Positions 58,055 through 64,000 of a stretch of 64,000 nt of DNA are shown here, in pieces (within the stretch, counting starts at the first letter, position 1; every line of letters begins with the position of its first letter). The stretch comes from Bathynomus jamesi (lineage: Eukaryota; Arthropoda; Malacostraca; Isopoda; Cirolanidae). The notes beneath the pieces were generated by a model. That model did not search any database, had not been told where the DNA came from, and saw only the letters and a list, made by a program, of their open reading frames with translations. The position numbers were made by a program, and so were the translations under genes. The stretch lies in NCBI GenBank assembly GCA_023014485.1, contig JAJOZX010001861.1, positions 607,501 to 671,500 of the forward strand, in the 5' to 3' direction.

Positions 58055-58058
<4 letters not shown>
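54965..58058 (+). mobile_element. DNA transposon B (uncharacterised family, intact ORF)
   Basis: A 3,094 bp element with imperfect inverted ends of about 175 bp. Left TTAGGGTGCGACTTATTT; right, inverted, TTAGGGTGACACTTATTT; matching inner blocks include GGACGGGCGC, TGTGTAAAATAT and AGAACTGCCTCAA. Both flanks are TATATA. It has a single uninterrupted transposase-like gene, so it is potentially autonomous. It occupies the mirror position of element A. Confidence 0.85.
55425..57707 (+). CDS. putative transposase of element B, intact 760 aa
   Basis: The only long intact gene here. The ATG at 55,425 (MASATRSKTAVYLLG) is chosen because the codon before it is GTG and a pyrimidine tract ending in CAG lies just upstream. 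Layout: a helical N-terminus (about 30-145) with a basic KWRALNKNSKRR patch, a charged Arg/Glu/Ser linker (about 145-245), then a core with VHWDGK (Asp 318), LSFDTTASNTG (Asp 383), ACRHHIHEL (a CxxH motif, 412-415), a long helical insertion including RPGAFHRARWMAKVIYAIK (about 515-533), and VVNDFAERG near 709-715 (Glu 714). Asp, Asp, CxxH, long insertion, Glu is the plan of hAT-like RNase-H transposases. I recall similar uncharacterised proteins in cnidarians and arthropods. Catalysis is inference. Coding GC is well above its surroundings. Confidence 0.75.
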   Translation: MASATRSKTAVYLLGTVDHSITGSMLPTGKQALQYFFHLHLDVKKPIKEAAAETVTAVKEFWERSRIPTQKDQRARDKVLRMYEKWRALNKNSKRRTVTQIRNEAEFLSSLDRLFDIAHEQAMSMITIEEDREFLTGQRAEVRRGRISSTRDMTLHTEEERARRQEAERSRRQDDERANRESREELVELASSSSSGASSPTRSPTRRRRREEEEELSLPGPSTSNAEASTTPLPPKRFRASKKMITPDLSAAMDRTKLTDREGVFLLSAAARSLGHDPEELVLNRESSRRDRAKFRAMAAAEMKAAFHPTVPLTVHWDGKIVPAADGGPAEDRLPVLVSGENVDKLLAVPSLPDGTGRAMAEAVLSALEDWDIKGRICALSFDTTASNTGLSGGACYIIEQKLEKTVLHLACRHHIHELVCEKAFTACLGPSTGPDILLFKRFAAQWDFIDQTKAKPFEDGTMPQHLKDARDDLLIEFSRLLDGQHPRDDYRELLELSVIVLGGPNKRGARFARPGAFHRARWMAKVIYAIKLFLFREQFQMSSGEAAGIRRFTIFAVSIYVTAWYKAPLPATAPAADLALVKALVYYPDSAVAKATATVFARHLWYLSERLVTLAIFDEGIDLATKREMIKAMEEEEGSEDPPRRINVDLSTASIANNTLAKFTTTTSKEFFKVLDISTAFLLKDPEEWRTDPAFIAASRRVQALQVVNDFAERGVALMQSFNLALTKSEDQRQFLLQVVEKHRCDFPTARKSTVTSAK

Positions 58059-58090
<32 letters not shown>

Positions 58091-58477
58091 TTCAATAGAT
58101 AAAGACAATAAGTTCTGATATACTGACCACTGAACGCAATATGGTGCGAACTGGATGGGTCCGTATCTGTGAATTACAAAATAAAATACAAATCTTATCC
58201 TGAGTCTTGTGAGATTTGCTAATAAATAAACAGCATGTGTGTGTGTGTGTGTGTATATTTGGTCAGAAGGAATAGATAAAAACAATGAGTTCTGATATAC
58301 TGACCACTGAACGCAATATCGTGCGAACTGAGATGGCCGATCCCGTGATTAAAGAAACATCTGCTTCAAACGTTATCTTTAAATTTGAAAGATGGTAAAT
58401 GTAACTGTGTCTGTGTATATATATAGAAGATCGTTTATGGCGCGTAATTAAATTGTAGAAATATAAGAAAAGCTTTG

Positions 58478-58532
<55 letters not shown>

Positions 58533-58676
58533 GAGGTTATAGTATCTTGAATTATAAAAGTGAATGATAAATCAAAGAAGTGTGATAAATTGGATTGTTA
58601 AACTCTATAGTATAATTTAAAACACGTATCTTATCTCGAATCTCTGATTTCCAAGATTCGCTAATATAGAAATAAA

Positions 58677-58717
<41 letters not shown>

Positions 58718-58794
58718 ATTTCAGAATAGAAGATCGTTTATGGCGCGTAATTAAATTGTAGAAATATAAGAAAAGCTTTGGTCAACAGAGAGAG
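58059..58794. repeat. right arm segment
   Basis: Mirrors 12,580-13,370. TA tract 58,058-58,089, (GT)n at 58,236-58,253, (GA)n 58,481-58,528 and (GT)n 58,680-58,714. No gene is seen. Confidence 0.85.
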
Positions 58795-59359
58795 TTACAA
58801 GGAAAAGAAGTACCTCAAAAGGCCTTGCGGCCCATACCGAGGAGGTACCAATGGCAATGGGTGCCAGGAAAAATTTTCTACACGCTCAAATAGTGTGCAA
58901 GATTTGGTCTAACCTTTTCTTGAACTGATCCACAGAGGAACTGTTCACAACTTCTGAAGGTAACCTGTTCCACGTGTCACAGATCTTATACGTAAAGTAA
59001 TTCCCACACACACTAATCCTAAACAGTTTCAAATCCAACTTCCAACCATTGTTGCGAGTTGGGTTATCATTTAAACTAAACATGCTTCTAAAATCGACAT
59101 CGTTGAACCCGCGTAAGAGCTTGAAAACCTCGATCAGTTGACCGCGCAGCCTCCGAGTTTCCATCGAAAACAAGTTCAGGGCGCGTAACCGTCGATTGTA
59201 GCCCATATGCCTAGCAGAAGGGAGTAACTTTGTGGCCCTCGCCTGCACTCGCTCCAGCCTCTCAATATCTTTCCTGAGGGTGGGCGACCAGAACTGCACA
59301 GCATACTCCAGGTGTGGCCGAACCAGGGAATTGTACAGAGAGAGCACAATCTCCTTGTT

Positions 59360-59368
<9 letters not shown>
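58795..59368 (-). mobile_element. CR1-like LINE 3' fragment, different subfamily
   Basis: A 5'-truncated insertion into the (GA)n tract of the right arm; the left arm at about 12,660 is uninterrupted. It contains the last part of ORF2 and a short 3' region. It differs clearly from the CR1 copies at 6-10 kb and 46-49 kb. Confidence 0.8.
58886..59347 (-). pseudogene. CR1-like ORF2 C-terminus
   Basis: An open frame of about 153 codons reading LYNSLVRPHLEYAVQFWSP, RVQARATKLLPSAR, METRRLRGQLIEVFKLL, RNNGWKL and CDTWNRLPSEVVN, the conserved C-terminal block of CR1 reverse transcriptases. The catalytic RT is missing because of 5' truncation. Confidence 0.85.
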
Positions 59369-59394
<26 letters not shown>

Positions 59395-59523
59395 GAGGTT
59401 ATAGTACCTTGAATCATCAAAGAAGTGTGATAAATTGGATTGTAAGGTCTACTGTATAGTATAATTTAAAACATGTCTTATCTCAAATCTCTGATTTCCA
59501 AGATTCGCTAATATAGAAATAAA

Positions 59524-59576
<53 letters not shown>

Positions 59577-59681
59577 AAAGACTTTATGGAGCGTAATAAT
59601 TTTTTTTTGTAGAAAAACCACGATTAACAGTTATACACGAAACAACGAAGCAATTCTTGTTTATAAAGCTTTTAAACGGGG

Positions 59682-59718
<37 letters not shown>
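59369..59718. repeat. right arm segment with (GT)n and (TA)n
   Basis: Mirrors 12,280-12,600. (GA)n to 59,391, (GT)n 59,527-59,574, TA tract 59,686-59,716 abutting the mariner. Confidence 0.85.
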
Positions 59719-59721
<3 letters not shown>

Positions 59722-61100
59722 GGTGAGTCAAAAGTAGCGCCCGATTTCTGTCAGTTGATTGTTTGTTTGCCATTTGTATTACAGTGTACAAGAAGGTAGA
59801 AATAAATGAATGACATGTTTATCTAACCATTTATTCGGGGGAAAATTATTACGGAACTGTACCAAGCTGTTTTACTTGCAATTTTCAAAGTGCCCTCCCT
59901 CGTGATCGATGCACAATTGGAGCCGAGCAGGCACAGAGTGGCACACACGCCTGCAGAGTTCGATATCAATTTCCTCAAACTGCAGTGATTTGAGCCTTCA
60001 ATTCCTGAATGGTACGAGGCTTTTCACGATAAACAAGGTCTTTCATGAGCCCCCAAAGAAAGAAATCTGGAGGTGTAAGGTCTGGGGAGCGTGCCGGCCA
60101 CTCGATCGGACCGCGGCGGCCGATCCACTTTCCGGGAAAGTTTTCATCAAGCCACTGACGAACATGACGTCCATAATGAGGTGGAGCTCCATCTTGCTGG
60201 AAATAACAGTCCTGATCTTGTACCCTGGACCAAAAGAAGGTTTGCAGCATATCCAGGTAAATTTCTGCAGTGACAGATCCCTCAAAGAAAAAGGGTCCAA
60301 TTATCCCTAATGGAGATATGGCTGCCCAAACTGTCATGCCAGGTAAATTTACCTCCTTCTCAACTGTCACTCTTGGGTTCTCCGCAGCCCAGTAGACACA
60401 ATTGTGTCTGTTAATTGTGCCGTTAAGCTTAAAACATGCCTCATCTGACCACCAGATGTTGTCTAGCATTGTGTCCTCTTCGTCAAGTTTAGCTAAGAAC
60501 TCTTCGCAAAATTGAAGACGGCGGTCGTCATCTCCATCATGAAGGGCATGCAGTAAGCGTGGAATGTAAGGTTTCCATTTTTTCTGGTGAAGGATACGGA
60601 TAACACTTGATTGGCTCACTTCCAACTCTGCAGATAAACGGCGAGTTGACATTTGCGGACTTTGTTCCAGTCTCCTGATGGCTTCTTCAGCCTTAGCTAC
60701 ATTCGTTGCCGTTTTCGGACGACCGGACTTCTTTGCAGTGGCTACCGACCCTGTTGCTTCAAATTTCTCGACAATCAATCGTATGTTTCTTCCCTGGGGT
60801 GGGTTAATATCGAATTCCTGTGCCAAACGGCATGCCGCCATCGTTGGTTGTTCATTACATTTGTAGTAATGTTTCACGGCCGCAATGCGTTGATTCATTG
60901 AAAGGTAATTCATGGTTCAATTTGGTGCAAATTCAGTAACTTTCCAAACTCTCAGCAATAACCTGCAAAACAAAAACAAAAATAAATAAACTAAGAAAAT
61001 TAATAATCTGCAAGACAATTAATTATTAACAACATGACTTCCCAGAAAGAATCTGACAGCCGAAAAAACAGAAATCGGGCGCTACTTTTGACTCACCCTG
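59719..61100 (-). mobile_element. mariner-like element, nearly intact
   Basis: About 34 bp inverted ends, CAGGGTGAGTCAAAAGTAGC at the left, inverted at 61,100. TA-rich flanks. Absent from the left arm at about 12,243. Carries a transposase gene on the minus strand with one lesion near its end. Confidence 0.9.
59975..60913 (-). CDS. mariner transposase, about 312 codons, shifted near its C-terminus
   Basis: Cuts and pastes the element at TA. The ATG at 60,913 is followed by helix-turn-helix one (AACRLAQEFDI...GRNIRLIVEKFEATG), the GRPKT hook, and helix-turn-helix two (STRRLSAELEVSQSSVIRIL). Catalytic motifs: [20 protein letters not shown] and PARSPDLTPPDFFLWG, with 36 residues between the second and third Asp. 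The frame ends at ITAV with TGA. In the +1 frame the expected C-terminus (CRRVCHSV, CIDHEGGHFENCK) continues to TAA at about 59,875, so one base is missing near 59,975. The catalytic core is otherwise whole. Confidence 0.85.
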   Translation of the reverse strand: MNYLSMNQRIAAVKHYYKCNEQPTMAACRLAQEFDINPPQGRNIRLIVEKFEATGSVATAKKSGRPKTATNVAKAEEAIRRLEQSPQMSTRRLSAELEVSQSSVIRILHQKKWKPYIPRLLHALHDGDDDRRLQFCEEFLAKLDEEDTMLDNIWWSDEACFKLNGTINRHNCVYWAAENPRVTVEKEVNLPGMTVWAAISPLGIIGPFFFEGSVTAEIYLDMLQTFFWSRVQDQDCYFQQDGAPPHYGRHVRQWLDENFPGKWIGRRGPIEWPARSPDLTPPDFFLWGLMKDLVYREKPRTIQELKAQITAV

Positions 61101-61189
61101 TATATATATATGAGAGAGAGAGGTAAACAGAGATACGAAATGAACGAATGTTGCTATAACGGGGTCTGGCATTTTTCTGAGTTGATCGA

Positions 61190-61700
61190 AGTTTTAACAC
61201 GTACGAATTGTTCTCTGGCTGGCACCCGTGCCATCTCGGCCCCATTTTTTCTTTTTTTCCGTACGAATTGTTTTACGCCCCACCTTAGATCTACTTTTTT
61301 TCCCGTACGAATTGTTTTACACCCACCTTAGACCTACGGGGATCATTAGGGTACCCTTGACTTATTTTTTCCGTACTAATTGCTTTTATTTATTTTTTAT
61401 TTTTTCAGTATTTGTTTTACACCCACCTTAGACCTACGGGGATCATTAGGGTACCCTGGATTTATTTTTCCGTACGAATTGTTCGGCGTTTTACGTCCCA
61501 CCTTAGACCTACGGGGATCATTAGGGTACCCTGGATTTATTTTTCCGTACGAATTGTTCATTTATTTATTTTTTCCGTACATTTGGTTTACGCCCCACCT
61601 TAGACCTACGGGGATCATTAGGGTACCCTGGGTAGCGAAGGCCGGGCCGGGTCTCGAACCCAATTTTTTTCTGATCATTAGGGCACCCTGGGTAAGGAAG
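61190..61700. repeat. subterminal tandem repeat array, right
   Basis: The inverted counterpart of 11,621-12,140: units with CCACCTTAGACCTACGGGGA, TCATTAGGGTACCCT and TTTTTCCGTACGAATTG. Unit number and spacing differ from the left arm. Confidence 0.85.
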
Positions 61701-62085
61701 CCCATGCCGTAGCTCGAACCCGCCACCATTTAACGCGGTCGCGCGACGCACTTGTACACAGTGTCAACTGATGCCCGGAGGCACTGGCTGATTAAGCCAC
61801 CTGGCTGATTAGGGTCCCTATAAGACAACGGCGGCACGGCTGGTGTTCATATGCACTTGGCAGTAGCCGAGCGAACACCTCTCCTCCTTTTCCTTTCTCT
61901 CTTAGGTTAGGTCTCCCTTTGGGGGGTTCAGCTTGGGGGATAACTCCGCCTCCAAGTTGCATAACCCTTTGCAACCCCATTTTGGTGTCTTGCAACAAAG
62001 GGGAGTGGGGTGGCACTCTTGCAACATTATGCAACATTTGCAATTGCATTGCACTCTCCCATTTTTCGGGCATACTACTCACCTA
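61701..62085. repeat. outer end of right arm
   Basis: Mirrors 11,068-11,560, including the GGGTTCGAGAC-type B-box (inverted) and TTGCAACATTATGCAACATT. Homology stops at GGCATACTACT near 62,085. Confidence 0.85.
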
Positions 62086-62326
62086 GTAGTGAAGTGCATT
62101 CGTTCTTACTAATCAAATGGCCACAGCTTGACCAACAGCTGGTTTGGGTAGTTTCATTTCGTAAAAGGAGTGGGCAAAATTAATTTTAGTTCATTCTTAT
62201 TTCAAGTTAAACAATAGATAAAGTTTTCATTGATTTTGGAACTAATTTTTTTAATGCAGGAAGAAGGGGACAAGGGAAAATACCCACAAAAGCGCCCTTC
62301 CCAACCAAAGAAAAAGAGAGCCAAAA

Positions 62327-62780
62327 TCAAGGTCCAGGGTTTTCGAGATACCTAGGCACTCTGCATTTAAAAGATGGGTCATAGACAGGAGGAAAGATGG
62401 ATTGAGGAAGATTGGTCCAGAGTTCACCGGTTGAATGGATGAAAGATTGAAAATACCGATTAACTCTTGCGCTAGATAGTTGGACAGAAAAGAAGTGATG
62501 AAGTGTAGAAAGTCTGGTGCTGCGTGCTCTCCTTAAAGGAGGAGGCATGCATTTGGAGAGTTCAGAAGAGCAGTGTCCGTTATAATAGCGATAGTAAAGA
62601 GAGAGTGAGGTAACATTGCGGCGAAGAGAGAGAGAGAGAGAGAGAGAGATTGAAGACAATCAGGAAGAGGCGTGGAATTGATGAGGCGACGAAAAGCCTT
62701 TGATTCTACCCAGTCAAGTACAGCTGTGTGGGTTGAGCTAGTAGTGTGGCCGCAAAAAAGACGAGGGCAGAGCAATTGCA
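62327..62780 (-). pseudogene. jockey-type LINE C-terminal fragment
   Basis: Minus-strand frames read AVLDWVESKAFRRLINSTPL, then a (CT)n tract at 62,625-62,648 that shifts the frame, then RNVTSLSLYYRY, HCSSELSKCMPPPLRRARSTR, ARVNRYFQSFIHSTGELWTNLPQ. I recognise this as the C-terminus of LINE proteins common in crab and shrimp genomes. The catalytic parts are absent. The microsatellite expansion inside the coding region is the main lesion. Confidence 0.7.
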
Positions 62781-64000
62781 ATGTTGATAAAATGAGTGCC
62801 AGTGCCATCCCCACCCCCCTTGTTTCAAGGTGCCAACCCCCAGGGTGTCCCCCCATCAAGCTGGGGGTGTCCACCTAACCTCTTTGGGGGAGAGCCCAGA
62901 GCATTATGATACATCCTGGGATATTGTCAGAAACTTAAATGGTCGTTTCTCAGGACCGTCACAACATTCAAAGTTGAAGTCTTCAAAGAAGGCTAGATGC
63001 TTGTCTCAGTACAATACCAGATGAGCCGGGTGTACCTTATGTACGGCAGAAAGTGCAAGAGAACATCTCGTTCCTTCACCTGAGTGCAACATGCAGATTA
63101 CACAGAATCAAACAGTCTCGCTTGAACGACTTAACACCAAATAAACCTAATTCTGATTTTAATCAATGTAGAGCATGATTGCCTCACCTTGCATCTTGTT
63201 GGCTAAAGGGGGCTTTCTCAAGGTAGATGAGTCATCAGTTAAAGATGCAATTAAATCTTACTTAAATATGATACATTATTTACACACATCAGATTAAGGG
63301 GATGTTATTTACCAGACTAATAACAGTACGTAACCATTTTGTAATGTAAACTCAATAGTGAAGCGTTTATTTCAAAAGCACAGAGGTAAAAATGAGACTC
63401 TTAGGTAATAAATGAACATGAGAACACTGTGTTGGTCGCAGATGGACCATGAAAAGAGATAATTATTTGAGAGTAGGCAAATTGTTCTTACATATTAAGT
63501 TTCAAGATAAGTCTTTCCATTCTACTGTACAATTAAGTTGTTCCCTTCAGGAGGCTTCTTATTGCCACTGAGGAAGTTCAGAGAAAATGATATATGACGA
63601 TAGCTAATAAAAATAAATAAATGAGATTTGTCTGCTTTCCACCTCCACCCCTCCCTTAAGGAATTGAAGATATTACAGTTCCTTAATGGTCTTAAATAAT
63701 ATACTATTGCATTCAGGATACTTTTGGCTACATTTTTTGGGACTAAGGAAAATGCATTGTCACAGCAATAAGATGCCTCAGTTGGTACTGTATCCTGACA
63801 AGCTAGAGCATTATTAGGAAGAGGTATAATGAACACTAAATTGGATTTGTTAACAGTAATGTTGTATACCCTCATCAAACCTAGACCAGGTTGCCTGGAA
63901 AACAGGTTAAGTGACTTATGAACTGTTGAAGACCGTCCTACCTTTGACCCATCTGCAGCAACCCGCCTCATTCGGATAATTTGATGTAAGAAAAAGTTGC
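62781..64000. other. no recognisable gene
   Basis: Outside the palindrome. A CCCCC/GGGGG-rich stretch lies at 62,800-62,895. The 149-codon minus-strand open frame at 63,522-63,971 shows no motif I know and is probably chance. Confidence 0.5.

Larger units (their letters stand above)
11068..62085. repeat. giant inverted repeat (palindrome), dyad at 43,650/43,651
   Basis: Reading outward from the dyad, the left arm matches the reverse complement of the right arm in order. Matching pairs: 43,205-43,650 with 43,651-44,053; 43,040-43,180 with 44,911-45,060; 38,000-38,990 with 45,150-46,235; 37,300-37,860 with 49,575-50,085; 33,385-33,945 with 50,090-50,480 plus 51,890-52,070; 32,300-33,370 with 52,070-53,150; 27,600-27,830 with 54,730-54,950; 13,060-13,370 with 58,060-58,430; 12,240-12,740 with 58,430-59,700; 11,068-12,240 with 61,110-62,085. 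By eye identity is about 85-95%. Breaks in collinearity are mobile elements private to one arm. Confidence 0.9.

Noticed and set aside
63522..63971. 149-codon minus-strand open frame
   Set aside because: No motif, no start context or neighbours to support it; only length speaks for it.

Overview
The window is eukaryotic repeat DNA. I see no host gene, no rRNA and no canonical tRNA gene. It is dense in (TA)n, (GA)n/(CT)n and (GT)n tracts and carries arthropod-type mobile elements: CR1/jockey LINEs, mariners, hAT, a Gypsy element with an envelope gene, and a Penelope-like element. A LINE tail at 62.3-62.8 kb resembles repeats I remember from crab and shrimp genomes, so a decapod crustacean is my best guess. 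That is inference, not proof.

Layout. 1-11.07 kb: a LINE fragment, a mariner deletion derivative, two small inverted-repeat elements, a short hAT element, a hairpin, and a near full-length CR1 retrotransposon (6.2-10.8 kb). 11.07-62.09 kb: one giant inverted repeat whose dyad lies at 43,650/43,651 with no spacer. Its left arm is 32.6 kb and its right arm 18.4 kb. Subtracting elements present in only one arm leaves roughly 6.8 and 6.5 kb of matching core. Left-arm private insertions are the Gypsy provirus (16.08-27.53 kb), a Penelope head-to-head block with a mariner inside it (27.84-32.16 kb), a CACTA-like element with an uncharacterised transposase-like protein (33.95-37.30 kb), and a LINE (39.03-43.02 kb). 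Right-arm private insertions are a hAT copy (44.05-44.83 kb), a 5'-truncated CR1 (46.24-49.57 kb), two mariners (50.48-51.89 and 59.72-61.10 kb), a CR1 tail (58.80-59.37 kb) and a local duplication (53.2-54.5 kb). 62.09-64 kb: a LINE tail, then sequence I do not recognise.

The most interesting content is a pair of related but diverged DNA transposons, A (13,371-16,070) and B (54,965-58,058), at the mirror-image position in the two arms. Both have ends starting TTAGGGTG. B has one intact 760-codon ORF with the layout of an RNase-H-fold transposase (HWD, FDTTASNTG, a CxxH motif, a C-terminal NDFAERG). Because each arm is an empty-site control for the other, the ends and target sites of several elements can be read directly. 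Nearly every element sits in or beside a (TA)n tract, so those tracts look like shared landing sites.

Most coding regions are broken. The exceptions are B, the largely intact mariner transposase at 59,975-60,913, and a 56-codon hAT dimerisation ORF kept open in two copies. Family names come from motif recognition by eye; no database search was run.
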